From: UBA5158 sp963692955
Lineage (GTDB): Bacteria; Pseudomonadota; Gammaproteobacteria; DSM-16500
Length of the DNA: 64,000 nucleotides
Assembly (NCBI GenBank): GCA_963692955.1
Contig: OY843587.1
Span: 2,294,001 to 2,358,000 of the forward strand
Direction of reading: 5' to 3'
This document shows positions 26,062-35,654 of the stretch, one piece after another. How positions within the stretch are numbered: the stretch's first letter is position 1; each line of letters opens with the position of its first letter. The notes beneath the pieces were generated by a model. It saw nothing but the letters and a program-made list of their open reading frames with translations, did not search any database and was not told the origin of the DNA. Position numbers and translations under genes: made by a program.

Positions 26062-29000
26062 CAAGCTCAATATTAATTGCTAATGAGCGAATTTCTTTGA
26101 TTAGTACGTTAAACGCTTCCGGCATGCTGGATTCCATGTAGTGATCGCCATCCACAATGTTTTTATACATTTTGGTACGGCCGCCAACGTCATCCGATTT
26201 CACGGTTAACATTTCTTGCAAGGTGTAAGACGCGCCATACGCTTCTAACGCCCACACTTCCATTTCACCAAAACGTTGACCACCGAATTGCGCTTTACCA
26301 CCTAACGGCTGCTGTGTGACTAAGCTGTAAGAACCGGTAGAACGCGCATGCATCTTATCGTCTACTAAGTGGTTCAGCTTCATCATGTACATGTAGCCAA
26401 CGGTGACCGGACGTTCGAACATATCGCCGGTGCGACCATTATAAAGTGTCGTCTGACCGCTTTCAGGTAAGTCGGCTAGCTTCAGCATGGTTTTGATTTC
26501 TTCTTCCGAAGCACCATCAAATACCGGTGTCGCCATCGGTACCCCACCGCTTAAATTTTTCGCCAGTGCGATAATTTCTTCATTGGTCAGGCTGGTAATA
26601 TTTTCTTTACGTTTATCGGTACTGTAAATTTGACCCAAGAAACTACGGATGTTTTTAATCGATTCTTGTGCTTGTAGCATTTTGCCGATTTTCAAACCCA
26701 AGCCTTTCGCGGCCCAGCCTAAGTGAGTTTCTAATACTTGACCAATGTTCATACGTGATGGAACGCCTAATGGATTTAAGACGATATCCACAGGTGTACC
26801 ATCCGCCATGTACGGCATATCTTCGACGGGAACGATCGTCGAGATAACACCTTTGTTACCGTGACGTCCCGCCATTTTATCGCCGGGTTGCACGCGGCGT
26901 TTAACCGCCATGTATACTTTTACAATTTTCAACACGCCAGGCGCTAAATCATCGCCTTGCGTAATCTTATTGCGCTTAGCTTCATAGGCTTTTTCAAAGT
27001 GCAGACGCTCAGCTTTCAATTGCTTCGCGGCAGTTTCTAACTGCGTGTTAGCCGTCGCGTCGCGTAAACGGATTTCAAACCATTTTTCACGTTGCGTTTC
27101 GGTGAGATACGCTTTGGTGAGCTTGGTGCCCTTCTTCAACTTCGAAGGACCGCCGTCAGCCATTTTATTAATTAATAATTTTTCGATACGTTGGAAAATA
27201 TCGTTTTCACGGATACGGAGTTCGTCGGTTAAATCTTGTTTCGCCTTATCCAATTCACCTTTTTCGATATCTAAAACGCGCGTGTCTTTTTCCACGCCTT
27301 CACGGGTGAAAACTTGCACGTCAATGACCGTCCCTTCCATACCGGTGGGAACGCGTAACGAAGTGTCTTTAACGTCGGAAGCTTTTTCGCCGAAGATCGC
27401 GCGTAATAGTTTTTCTTCCGGTGTTAATTGTGTTTCACCTTTTGGTGTGACTTTACCCACTAGAATATCGCCGGACTTCACTTCCGCGCCGATGTACACG
27501 ATACCGCAATCATCTAACTTCGATAACGCGCTTTCGCCGACGTTCGGAATATCCGCGGTAATTTCTTCGACGCCGAGCTTGGTGTCGCGTGCGACGCAAG
27601 TGAGTTCTTCAATGTGAATACTCGTAAAGCGGTCTTCTTGAACGACACGTTCGGATATTAAAATGGAATCTTCAAAGTTGTAACCATTCCAAGGCATGAA
27701 CGCGACTAACAGGTTTTGGCCTAACGCTAATTCACCTAGGTCGGTGGATTGACCGTCAGCTAACACGTCGCCTTTCGCGATCACATCACCAATCTGCACT
27801 AACGGACGTTGATTGATACAAGTGTCTTGGTTAGTACGGGTGTATTTTGTTAAGTTGTAAATATCCACACCGGTGCTGCCAGTTTCGGCTTCGGCGTCGT
27901 TAACACGCACCACGATACGGGATGCGTCAACGTAATCGATAATCCCGCCGCGGCGCGCGACTTCGGTAACGCCTGAGTCTTTCGCGACGATGCGTTCCAT
28001 ACCTGTGCCCACTAATGGCTTTTCAGTTTTTAGTGTCGGTACGGCTTGGCGCTGCATGTTAGAACCCATTAACGCGCGATTCGCGTCGTCGTGTTCCAAG
28101 AATGGAATTAACGCGGCGGCGACGGAAACGATTTGTTTGGGTGAAACATCCATAAACTGCACGCGGTCAGGTGACATTAACGTGAATTCGTCGCGATGGC
28201 GCACCGGCACCAATGTATCGGTTAATTTGCCTTTCGCGTCGGTCGTAGCATTGGTTTGCGCGATAACGTAATCGCCTTCTTCAATCGCGGACAGGAAGGT
28301 CACGTCGTCGGTGATTTTGCTGTTCACTACTTTGCGGTACGGTGTTTCTAAAAATCCAAACGAATTGGTGCGCGCGTAAACGGCGAGCGAGTTAATCAAA
28401 CCAATGTTTGGACCTTCAGGTGTTTCAATCGGACAAACACGGCCATAATGCGTGGGATGCACGTCGCGGACTTCAAAGCTCGCGCGTTCACGGGTTAAAC
28501 CGCCCGGCCCTAACGCTGAGACGCGGCGTTTGTGCGTGATTTCGGATAACGGATTGTTTTGATCCATAAACTGCGACAATTGGCTGGAACCAAAAAACTC
28601 TCTGATCGCGGCAGTGATGGGTTTCGCGTTAATTAAATCTTGCGGCATCAAATTTTCGGATTCCGCTAAACTTAAACGCTCTTTGACCGCACGTTCAACC
28701 CGCACTAAACCGACGCGGAATTGGTTTTCTGTCATTTCACCCACGCTACGGACGCGACGGTTACCTAAATGATCGATATCATCGACTACGCCAGCGCCGT
28801 TACGGATGCTAATCAGCGTCTTTAAGACAGCAATAATATCTTCTTTAGTTAACACGCCCGGGCCAGTTTCGACGGTGCGGCCAACGCGACGGTTGAACTT
28901 CATGCGGCCGACGTCAGACAAGTCATAGCGTTCTGGGGTGAAAAATAAATTTTTAAATAAGGCTTCAGCGGCGTCTTTAGTCGGTGGTTCGCCTGGGCGC

Positions 29001-30130
29001 ATCATACGGTAAATTTCAACTAACGCTTCCAAAGGATTCGAAGTCGGATCAACGCGCAAGGTGTCGGACATGTAAGAGCCGTGATCGATATCATTGATAT
29101 ACAAGGTCTCAAATGTCTTCACTCTATTGGCGACGAACGCTTTCAACATATCGGCGGAAATTAAATCGTTAGCGTTACCTAACACTTCGCCGGTTTCTTT
29201 GCTGACGATGGTTTTCGCTAATACTTTTCCGAATAAATAATCGGCTGGCACGTCTAAGTTTTTAATTTTCGCTTTTTCTAACTGTTGAATATGTCGAACA
29301 GTAATGCGGCGGCCATTTTCCACGATAACTTTGCCGGCCTTTTTAATTTCGAAAGGAGCGATTTCACCGCGTAAGCGTTCTGGAATCAAATCCAAACTGA
29401 ATTGATCGCCTTCGACGTGAAACATGTTATTTTCGAAAAACATTCCTAAGATTTCTTCGACGTTGTAATCCAACGCGCGCAATAAAATCGTCGCCGGTAA
29501 TTTACGGCGTCTATCGATACGCACATAAATGCAGTCTTTCGGGTCGAATTCGAAATCCAACCAAGAGCCACGATAAGGAATAACGCGCGCGGAAAATAAT
29601 AATTTGCCGGAAGAGTGCGTTTTACCACGGTCATGTTCGAAGAATACGCCTGGCGAACGGTGTAACTGAGAAACGATAACGCGCTCGGTGCCGTTGATGA
29701 CAAACGTACCGTGTTCAGTCATCAAGGGGACTTCGCCCATGTAGACTTCTTGTTCTTTAACGTCTTTCACTAATTTACTTTCTTCGGATTCTTTATCGTA
29801 GTGAACTAAACGCACTTTGACTCGCAATGACGCGCCATACGTGAGGCCGCGCATTTTACATTCTTTAACATCGAATACAGGTTCACCTAAACGGTAGCTG
29901 ACATACTCTAGCTCAGCGTTGCCGGAAAAGCTGGTGATAGGGAAAACGGACTTGAAAGCCCCATGCAAACCGTGCGCGCCCATTTTTTCAGGTTCGACGC
30001 CGGCTTGGAGAAATTTATAATATGACTCCAACTGCAATTCGAGTAATGGAGGCGTTTCGATAGTACTGGGATGTTTACCAAAGTCTTTACGAATTCGCTT
30101 TTTCTCAGTGTATGAGTACGTTGAACCCAT
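26057..30130 (-). CDS. rpoB: DNA-directed RNA polymerase subunit beta
   Basis: A 1357-residue beta subunit. The rifampicin-binding region reads FFGSSQLSQFMDQNNPLSEI followed by THKRRVSALGPGG, with no classical resistance substitution. Also present are RDVHPTHYGRVCPIETPEGP and the C-terminal GGKAQFGGQRFGEMEVWALE. It is preceded by an attenuator-like hairpin in the 160-base rplL-rpoB gap and followed by rpoC. Confidence 0.99.
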   Translation of the reverse strand: MGSTYSYTEKKRIRKDFGKHPSTIETPPLLELQLESYYKFLQAGVEPEKMGAHGLHGAFKSVFPITSFSGNAELEYVSYRLGEPVFDVKECKMRGLTYGASLRVKVRLVHYDKESEESKLVKDVKEQEVYMGEVPLMTEHGTFVINGTERVIVSQLHRSPGVFFEHDRGKTHSSGKLLFSARVIPYRGSWLDFEFDPKDCIYVRIDRRRKLPATILLRALDYNVEEILGMFFENNMFHVEGDQFSLDLIPERLRGEIAPFEIKKAGKVIVENGRRITVRHIQQLEKAKIKNLDVPADYLFGKVLAKTIVSKETGEVLGNANDLISADMLKAFVANRVKTFETLYINDIDHGSYMSDTLRVDPTSNPLEALVEIYRMMRPGEPPTKDAAEALFKNLFFTPERYDLSDVGRMKFNRRVGRTVETGPGVLTKEDIIAVLKTLISIRNGAGVVDDIDHLGNRRVRSVGEMTENQFRVGLVRVERAVKERLSLAESENLMPQDLINAKPITAAIREFFGSSQLSQFMDQNNPLSEITHKRRVSALGPGGLTRERASFEVRDVHPTHYGRVCPIETPEGPNIGLINSLAVYARTNSFGFLETPYRKVVNSKITDDVTFLSAIEEGDYVIAQTNATTDAKGKLTDTLVPVRHRDEFTLMSPDRVQFMDVSPKQIVSVAAALIPFLEHDDANRALMGSNMQRQAVPTLKTEKPLVGTGMERIVAKDSGVTEVARRGGIIDYVDASRIVVRVNDAEAETGSTGVDIYNLTKYTRTNQDTCINQRPLVQIGDVIAKGDVLADGQSTDLGELALGQNLLVAFMPWNGYNFEDSILISERVVQEDRFTSIHIEELTCVARDTKLGVEEITADIPNVGESALSKLDDCGIVYIGAEVKSGDILVGKVTPKGETQLTPEEKLLRAIFGEKASDVKDTSLRVPTGMEGTVIDVQVFTREGVEKDTRVLDIEKGELDKAKQDLTDELRIRENDIFQRIEKLLINKMADGGPSKLKKGTKLTKAYLTETQREKWFEIRLRDATANTQLETAAKQLKAERLHFEKAYEAKRNKITQGDDLAPGVLKIVKVYMAVKRRVQPGDKMAGRHGNKGVISTIVPVEDMPYMADGTPVDIVLNPLGVPSRMNIGQVLETHLGWAAKGLGLKIGKMLQAQESIKNIRSFLGQIYSTDKRKENITSLTNEEIIALAKNLSGGVPMATPVFDGASEEEIKTMLKLADLPESGQTTLYNGRTGDMFERPVTVGYMYMMKLNHLVDDKMHARSTGSYSLVTQQPLGGKAQFGGQRFGEMEVWALEAYGASYTLQEMLTVKSDDVGGRTKMYKNIVDGDHYMESSMPEAFNVLIKEIRSLAINIELE

Positions 30131-30213
30131 ATGAAAGTACCTCTGCGTGATTTATAGATAAAGCGTCTAAAGCTGGCCCGAATACATTTCCGGCATGACA
30201 GCGCCGAATGAAA

Positions 30214-30245
30214 TAGAAAAGGCCGGAGATATAAATCCACCGGCC
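30214..30245 (-). terminator. rplL-rpoB attenuator
   Basis: On the - strand GGCCGG and CCGGCC form a GC stem around a 13-base loop, followed directly by TTTTCTATTT. It lies in the rplL-rpoB gap, where other gammaproteobacteria have a partial terminator that lowers rpoBC expression relative to rplJL. The same function is inferred here. Confidence 0.75.
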
Positions 30246-30290
30246 GTAACTAAATCAGCTATACAACTTACATAATTTACTAACAAACTG

Positions 30291-30662
30291 TTATTTAACT
30301 TCAACAGTTGCTCCCGCATCTTCCAAGGTCTTCTTGATTTCAGCAGCTTGAGCTTTGTTGACGCCTTCTTTAACATTGCACGGTGCGGATTCAACTAAGT
30401 CTTTCGCTTCTTTCAATCCTAATCCTGTGATCGTACGGATCGCTTTAATCACATTGATTTTGTTTTCACCGGCTTTGCTCATTACCACGTTAAATTCAGT
30501 CTTTTCTTCTACGGCAGCGGCAGCGGCGGCAGGTGCTGCGGCGGCAACGGCGGTAGCAGCGGAAACACCGAACTTATCTTCCATGGACTTGATCAGTTCA
30601 ACAATATCCATAACGCTCATTTCTGAGATGGTTTGCAAAATATCTTCTTTACTAACGGCCAT
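30291..30662 (-). CDS. rplL: 50S ribosomal protein L7/L12
   Basis: A 123-residue stalk protein. It has an N-terminal dimerisation domain (MAVSKEDILQTISEMSVMDI), an Ala-rich hinge at about 38-55 and a C-terminal factor-binding domain (KINVIKAIRTITGLGLKEAK). Upstream in-frame starts (GTG 30674, ATG 30671) would add four residues; the ATG at 30662 matches the family start. It follows rplJ by 33 bases. Confidence 0.97.
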   Translation of the reverse strand: MAVSKEDILQTISEMSVMDIVELIKSMEDKFGVSAATAVAAAAPAAAAAAVEEKTEFNVVMSKAGENKINVIKAIRTITGLGLKEAKDLVESAPCNVKEGVNKAQAAEIKKTLEDAGATVEVK

Positions 30663-30695
30663 GATTCTCATCACTCCAAATTTAAAAATTAAAAA

Positions 30696-31229
30696 TTAAC
30701 CTGCTTGCTGCTGCTTTTGATCGCGAACGGCGGCTAAGGTACGAACGAATTTGCCATGCGGTTCTGCCAGGGTGCGCACGAATTTCGTGATCGGACCTAA
30801 CATCACTGACATCAATTGCGAAATAGCTTCGTTACGCGTCGGCAGACTTGCTAGAGCGGCTAAATCTGTCGCTGGAAGTAATTTCCCATCGATAGCTAGC
30901 GCCATGACTTTGAGTTTCTCATTTGTCTTAGCAAAATCTTTAATTAAACGCGCACCCGCGCTTGGTTCGTCTTTTGAAAACGCCAAGAGCAACGGACCAA
31001 CTAATGCTGGTTGCATGCATACAAAGTTCGTTCCTTCAAACGCTCTACTCGCCAGCGTATTGCGCACGACGCGCATGTACACGCCTGCTTCGCGCGCGGA
31101 CTTGCGTAGCGCGGTCAGCTGAGCGACTGTTAAGCCGTTATATTCCGCGGCGATAACAGAAGTAGCGTCCTTAGCAACCAATGCTACTTCAGCAACAATG
31201 GCTTTCTTGTCTTCTAGTCTTAAAGTCAC
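30696..31229 (-). CDS. rplJ: 50S ribosomal protein L10
   Basis: A 177-residue L10, the base of the L7/L12 stalk. Motifs: LRLEDKKAIVAEVALVAKDA, GVYMRVVRNTLASRAFEGT and a C-terminal helix for L12 dimers. GGAGG lies eight bases upstream of the start. It is preceded by a 255-base leader that probably mediates L10 autoregulation. Confidence 0.98.
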   Translation of the reverse strand: MTLRLEDKKAIVAEVALVAKDATSVIAAEYNGLTVAQLTALRKSAREAGVYMRVVRNTLASRAFEGTNFVCMQPALVGPLLLAFSKDEPSAGARLIKDFAKTNEKLKVMALAIDGKLLPATDLAALASLPTRNEAISQLMSVMLGPITKFVRTLAEPHGKFVRTLAAVRDQKQQQAG

Positions 31230-31484
31230 TTAAAACACCTCCTTCAATCTCGGCAAAGTTATGCAAACCCTGCCGATGACTTTTAACAGCAATACCTTGA
31301 TTGGCATCACCATCTGCGTAGACTAAGCGGCTTTCATTTTTGCAAATGAAAATCGTTCGATTAAGCATTCCTGCGTCTACGGTCTTTGACGGGAAAAGAA
31401 TGTTAGGAAAACAAACCATTCTTGTCACACAAAGTCTTTCAAACCCAGCGGCGATACGCGCCGCCAGGGCTCATCTTTAAAAAA
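31230..31484 (-). ncRNA. L10 (rplJL) autoregulatory leader
   Basis: A 255-base gap upstream of rplJ without coding content. The - strand contains CCGTAGACGCAGG, a short T/A-rich stem (TTTTCATTT / AAAATGAAA) and a GCATCGG-type region before the ribosome binding site, in the position of the known L10 leader that binds L10-L12. An imperfect GC hairpin (about 31448-31472) lies near the rplA end. The assignment rests mainly on position and partial sequence memory. Confidence 0.6.
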
Positions 31485-32180
31485 TTATGCCGCTACGCTC
31501 GAAAGATCAATTAACAAACCCGGGCCCATCGTGCTGGATAAGGTAATTTTTTTGAAATAAACGCCTTTCGCGCTGTTGGGTTTTGCTTTCTTTAGCGCGG
31601 ACAACACGGCTTCGAGATTAAGCGCTAAATCGCTTACGCTAAAATCAATTTTGCCGATGGTGCAATGCACGATACCGCCTTTATCGGTACGGTAACGCAC
31701 TTGACCGGATTTCGCGTTTTTCACCGCGTCTGCGACGTTCGCGGTGACGGTGCCGTCTTTCGGATTTGGCATTAAGCCGCGCGGCCCAAGCACTTGTCCT
31801 AATTGACCGACGACACGCATCGCGTCAGGTGTCGCGATCACGACGTCAAAATTCATTTCGCCCGCTTTGACTTTTTCCGCTAAATCTTCTAAACCGACAA
31901 TGTCCGCGCCGGCTTTGGTCGCCGCTTCGGTGTGCGCAGCCGTAGTGAACACAGCGACGCGAATATCACGGCCTGTGCCTTTCGGCAGCACGATAGCACC
32001 GCGGATCGCCTGGTCTGATTTACGCGCGTCAACGCCAAGGTTCACACAAACATCCACGCTTTCACGAAACTTAGCGAGGGGTAATTCTTTTAAAAGTGTT
32101 AACGCGGCTTGCGCGGCGTACACTTTACCCGGCTGTACTTTTTCTTGGATTGCGCGTCTACGTTTAGATAGTGTTGCCAT
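31485..32180 (-). CDS. rplA: 50S ribosomal protein L1
   Basis: A 231-residue L1, which moves deacylated tRNA out of the E site and represses rplKA translation in relatives. Motifs: FRESVDVCVNLGVDARKSDQ and VLGPRGLMPNPKDGTVTANV. It starts two bases after the rplK stop. Confidence 0.98.
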   Translation of the reverse strand: MATLSKRRRAIQEKVQPGKVYAAQAALTLLKELPLAKFRESVDVCVNLGVDARKSDQAIRGAIVLPKGTGRDIRVAVFTTAAHTEAATKAGADIVGLEDLAEKVKAGEMNFDVVIATPDAMRVVGQLGQVLGPRGLMPNPKDGTVTANVADAVKNAKSGQVRYRTDKGGIVHCTIGKIDFSVSDLALNLEAVLSALKKAKPNSAKGVYFKKITLSSTMGPGLLIDLSSVAA

Positions 32181-32182
32181 GA

Positions 32183-32620
32183 TTATTTTTCTCCCTCTAC
32201 AACGACGCCCATACTGCGAGCACTGCCAGCAATCGATTTCATTGCGGCTTCTACACTAGCGGCATTCATGTCTTGCATCTTGAAGCGCGCAATTTCTTCT
32301 AATTGCTTACGCGAGATTTTGCCGACTTTATCGGTGTGTGGAACGCTGCTGCCTTTTTGCAAGCCAGCGGCTTCTTTAATTAAATAAGAAGCAGGCGGTG
32401 TTTTGATGATAAAAGTAAAACTTCTATCCTCGAATACGCTAATTTCCACCGGCAATGGTTTGCCTTGTTTGTCTGGAGTTTGTGTCTGCGCATTGAATGC
32501 TTTACAGAATTCCATGATGTTCACACCATGTTGGCCTAAAGCTGGGCCCACTGGTGGACTTGGATTAGCTGCGCCACCTTTTACTTGCAGCTTGATTAAT
32601 GATTTAAGCTTCTTTCCCAT
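32183..32620 (-). CDS. rplK: 50S ribosomal protein L11
   Basis: A 145-residue L11 of the GTPase-associated centre. Motifs: IKLQVKGGAANPSPPVGPAL and the C-terminal RNA-binding domain with GSARSMGVVVEGEK. The 122-base gap after nusG contains a short A/T-rich stem (GCTTTTT / AAAAAGC) but no promoter that I would assert. Confidence 0.98.
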   Translation of the reverse strand: MGKKLKSLIKLQVKGGAANPSPPVGPALGQHGVNIMEFCKAFNAQTQTPDKQGKPLPVEISVFEDRSFTFIIKTPPASYLIKEAAGLQKGSSVPHTDKVGKISRKQLEEIARFKMQDMNAASVEAAMKSIAGSARSMGVVVEGEK

Positions 32621-32742
32621 CTTTGACGGCTCCTCTTGTGGGTACTAACGCTTTTTAAAAAAAAGCTCCCCGTTACTACGAAAAAATCCAACGCTATGAT
32701 TCAACATCATTGCCTTGGTTTTGGTATTGCTAAGAAAAGTTG

Positions 32743-33294
32743 TTAACCCTTTTCTACTTGGTCGAATTGCAATTCAACCGGTGTGGAACGGCCGAAAATC
32801 AGCACCGCGACACGTAAACGATTTTTTTCATAATTCACTTCTTCGACGACGCCGTTGAAATCCGCAAACGGTCCATCGATAACACGCACCACTTCGCCCA
32901 TCTCGAATAGCACTTTTGGCTTCGGCTTGTCGCTAGAATCTTGCACGCGTTGTAATATTGTTTCCGCTTCTTTGTTAGTGATAGGCGCGGGTTTATCGCT
33001 AGTGCCGCCGATAAAACCTAACACTTTCGGAATCGATCGCACTAAGTGCCACGTTTGATCGTCCATTTCCATTTCGACTAACACATAGCCTGGAAAAAAT
33101 TTTCGTTCGCTTTTACGTTTTTGTCCGGCGCGCAGCTCAACAACTTCTTCCGTCGGCACTAAAATCTGACCGAATCTTTCTTCTAATTTTTCGAGTGCTA
33201 TACGCTCTAATAACGCTTGTCTGACGAAATTCTCATAACCAGAATAGGCGTGCACCACATACCAACGCTTTTTCTGTATTGTCTGATCTGACAT
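32743..33294 (-). CDS. nusG: Transcription termination/antitermination factor NusG
   Basis: A 183-residue NusG. The N-terminal NGN domain starts KKRWYVVHAYSGYENFVRQ and includes FFPGYVLVEMEM. The C-terminal KOW domain is GEVVRVIDGPFADFNGVVEE. NusG links RNA polymerase to Rho or to the leading ribosome via S10. It follows secE by three bases. Confidence 0.98.
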   Translation of the reverse strand: MSDQTIQKKRWYVVHAYSGYENFVRQALLERIALEKLEERFGQILVPTEEVVELRAGQKRKSERKFFPGYVLVEMEMDDQTWHLVRSIPKVLGFIGGTSDKPAPITNKEAETILQRVQDSSDKPKPKVLFEMGEVVRVIDGPFADFNGVVEEVNYEKNRLRVAVLIFGRSTPVELQFDQVEKG

Positions 33295-33297
33295 GCT

Positions 33298-33687
33298 TTA
33301 TCCTCTTTGCCCAGTGAGCCAACCCACTGCCCACACTAATATCCCGTCGATAAACCAAAGCACCAACGCTAAAACGACCACCACAGCGCCTATTACCAGC
33401 GTTGTTTGGATGGTCTCTTGGCGCGTCGGCCATATTACTTTACGCAATTCCATGCGGGATTCGCGCGCGAAATTGATGACTTGTTTACCCTGGCGGGTTA
33501 AAGCGGCAATACCACCCGAAACCGCGAGCAAAAATAGCCATCCTAATAAGCGCAGTGGCCAAGGCTGTCGGCTATAATAGTAGTTAGTTGCCAAACCAGC
33601 AACAATTAATACAACAACAAGCACCCATTTCAGCCAATCTAACTTAGATTCGCCTTGGTTTTTTTGGTTTTCTATTCTTGACACCAT
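33298..33687 (-). CDS. secE: Protein translocase subunit SecE
   Basis: A 129-residue SecE of the longer gammaproteobacterial type. Two N-terminal membrane helices (about 18-35 and 45-62) precede the conserved FARESRMELRKVIWPTRQET amphipathic segment and the final helix. It clamps SecY. It follows tRNA-Trp and precedes nusG in the usual order. Confidence 0.97.
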   Translation of the reverse strand: MVSRIENQKNQGESKLDWLKWVLVVVLIVAGLATNYYYSRQPWPLRLLGWLFLLAVSGGIAALTRQGKQVINFARESRMELRKVIWPTRQETIQTTLVIGAVVVVLALVLWFIDGILVWAVGWLTGQRG

Positions 33688-33750
33688 TATGTCTTGCCCT
33701 TGACTACTTACGATTTCGTTGCATCCATGTGAGCAAAGCAGGAGTCTTTA

Positions 33751-33826
33751 TGGCAGGCCAGGAGGGCCTCGAACCCCCAACCTTCGGTTTTGGAGACCGA
33801 CGCTCTGCCAATTGAGCTACTGGCCT
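33751..33826 (-). tRNA. tRNA-Trp (CCA)
   Basis: The cloverleaf is complete: acceptor AGGCCAG / CTGGCCT, D stem GCTC / GAGC, anticodon loop CTCCAAA (anticodon CCA) and T arm GGTTCGAGG. The 3' CCA is encoded. It sits between tuf copy 2 and secE. Confidence 0.96.
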
Positions 33827-33838
33827 AATTCTTCAAAA

Positions 33839-35029
33839 CTACTCAAGAACTTTAGCAACCACACCCGCGCCAACGGTACGTCCACCTTCACGGATCGCAA
33901 ACCGTAATCCTTCTTCCATCGCGATCGGCGCGATTAAAGTAATAACCATTTGGATGTTGTCGCCTGGCATTACCATTTCCACGCCTTCTGGTAACTGGCA
34001 TTCGCCCGTCACGTCGGTGGTGCGAAAGTAAAACTGCGGTCTATACCCTTTAAAAAATGGCGTATGACGGCCGCCTTCTTCTTTCGATAAAACATAAACT
34101 TCGGATTCAAATTTCGTGTGCGGCGTGATCGAACCGGGTTTCGCTAACACTTGACCGCGTTCGACTTCTTCACGCTTCGTGCCACGTAACAATACGCCCA
34201 CGTTGTCGCCCGCGCGGCCTTCGTCTAACAGCTTGCGGAACATTTCAACGCCGGTGCACGTCGTCTTAATCGTTGGCTTTAAGCCAATGATTTCGATATC
34301 TTCACCAACTTTAACAATCCCTCTTTCTACGCGGCCGGTAACAACGGTACCGCGGCCTGAGATGGAGAATACATCTTCAATCGGTAATAAAAACGGTTGG
34401 TCAATCTTACGTTCTGGCTGCGGGAAGTAGTCATCCATCGCCGCGACTAATTTCACAATCGCCGGTACGCCAATTTCGCTTTGATCGCCTTCCAACGCTT
34501 TTAACGCTGAACCAATAATCACTGGAGTTTTATCGCCAGGGAAATTGTAGCTGGTCAGCAAGTCTCTGACTTCCATTTCGACTAATTCTAATAATTCTTT
34601 GTCGTCGACCATGTCCGCTTTATTCAAAAACACGACCACGTAAGGGACGCCAACTTGACGCGCCAACAAAATGTGTTCGCGGGTTTGCGGCATCGGGCCG
34701 TCAGCAGCCGAACAAACTAAAATCGCGCCGTCCATTTGCGCCGCGCCAGTAATCATGTTTTTCACATAATCCGCGTGGCCTGGGCAGTCAACGTGCGCGT
34801 AATGGCGCTTATCCGATGAATATTCAACGTGGGCGGTCGCAATCGTAATACCACGCGCTTTTTCTTCTGGCGCTTTATCGATTTGGTCGTAAGCCATCGC
34901 TTCACCACCATAGATTTCCGCCATACACTTGGTGAGCGCCGCGGTTAGCGTCGTTTTACCATGGTCAACGTGACCGATTGTCCCTACGTTTAAATGCGGC
35001 TTATTGCGCTCAAATACTGCTTTTGCCAT
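33839..35029 (-). CDS. tuf: Elongation factor Tu, copy 2 (tRNA-tuf operon)
   Basis: Encodes the same 396-residue EF-Tu as 17099-18289. Line-by-line comparison shows five base differences, and the similarity stops at the start codon and at the stop codon, the pattern expected from gene conversion. It lies between tRNA-Thr(GGT) and tRNA-Trp, the arrangement of the thrU-tyrU-glyT-thrT-tufB locus, so it is probably transcribed from the tRNA promoter at 35758-35786. Confidence 0.99.
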   Translation of the reverse strand: MAKAVFERNKPHLNVGTIGHVDHGKTTLTAALTKCMAEIYGGEAMAYDQIDKAPEEKARGITIATAHVEYSSDKRHYAHVDCPGHADYVKNMITGAAQMDGAILVCSAADGPMPQTREHILLARQVGVPYVVVFLNKADMVDDKELLELVEMEVRDLLTSYNFPGDKTPVIIGSALKALEGDQSEIGVPAIVKLVAAMDDYFPQPERKIDQPFLLPIEDVFSISGRGTVVTGRVERGIVKVGEDIEIIGLKPTIKTTCTGVEMFRKLLDEGRAGDNVGVLLRGTKREEVERGQVLAKPGSITPHTKFESEVYVLSKEEGGRHTPFFKGYRPQFYFRTTDVTGECQLPEGVEMVMPGDNIQMVITLIAPIAMEEGLRFAIREGGRTVGAGVVAKVLE

Positions 35030-35097
35030 TGCCAGTAGCTCCTATATCAAAAGACTCGTTGATACAACCCATTAAATCTACTATGTAATCACTCAAC

Positions 35098-35173
<76 letters not shown>

Positions 35174-35242
35174 TTCAGAAAATAGAGAAAAACTGACTCA
35201 CAATTTTCAAAATCAGTTCTTCGTATATCTTCTTTCGCTATC

Positions 35243-35316
35243 TGGAGCGGGCGGTGGGAATCGAACCCACGCAATCAGCTTGGAAAGCTGAAGTTCTACC
35301 ATTAAACTACGCCCGC
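35243..35316 (-). tRNA. tRNA-Gly (TCC)
   Basis: Acceptor GCGGGCG / CGCCCGC, anticodon loop TTTCCAA (anticodon TCC), T arm GGGTTCGATTCCC and encoded CCA. It is part of the four-tRNA cluster before tuf. Confidence 0.95.
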
Positions 35317-35326
35317 GTGTAAAACA

Positions 35327-35427
35327 ACAGAAGTCAAAAGATAAATAATAAACTTAAGGCGGTTGATCATACCTCATTGTCGGCACCGCCAACTACTTGA
35401 GTTTATTATTAATCCTCTGACTTCTGT
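35327..35427 (-). repeat. 101-base nested palindrome between tRNA-Tyr and tRNA-Gly
   Basis: Three perfect stems are nested: ACAGAAGTCA (35327-35336) with TGACTTCTGT (35418-35427); AATAATAAACT (35344-35354) with AGTTTATTATT (35400-35410); and GGCGGT (35358-35363) with ACCGCC (35385-35390). As RNA it would fold into one long interrupted hairpin; as DNA the outer 10-mers resemble terminal inverted repeats. It has no coding content. It could be a processing structure or a miniature element remnant. Confidence 0.7.
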
Positions 35428-35436
35428 TTTCTGAAA

Positions 35437-35518
35437 TGGAGGGAGAAGGATTCGAACCTTCGAAGGCAGAGCCGTCAGATTTACAGTCTGATCCCTTTAA
35501 CCACTCGGGAATCCCTCC
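35437..35518 (-). tRNA. tRNA-Tyr (GTA)
   Basis: Acceptor GGAGGGA / TCCCTCC, anticodon loop CTGTAAA (anticodon GTA) and a long variable arm of the class II type. The 3' CCA is not encoded (TTT follows the discriminator), unlike the other tRNAs here. Confidence 0.95.
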
Positions 35519-35654
35519 AGAAAATTTTAGCCCTGGATTTTGCGCCAGGATTGTTTCTATGTCAACTAATAGTATAATTTTTTCTTTTAAGTCTTACTGT
35601 TACAAAACCTAATCAATCCATGACTAAAATTTCATTTTCAGCGAAGAATCTCGT

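Noticed and set aside
26060..30124. Long + strand readings opposite rpoB, for example 27045-27617 and 27990-28271
   Set aside because: They mirror codon structure of rpoB on the other strand and show no ribosome binding sites or recognisable domains.
35327..35427. The palindrome as a simple intrinsic terminator
   Set aside because: The tRNA-tuf genes continue beyond it on the same strand and no U-tract follows the outer stem.
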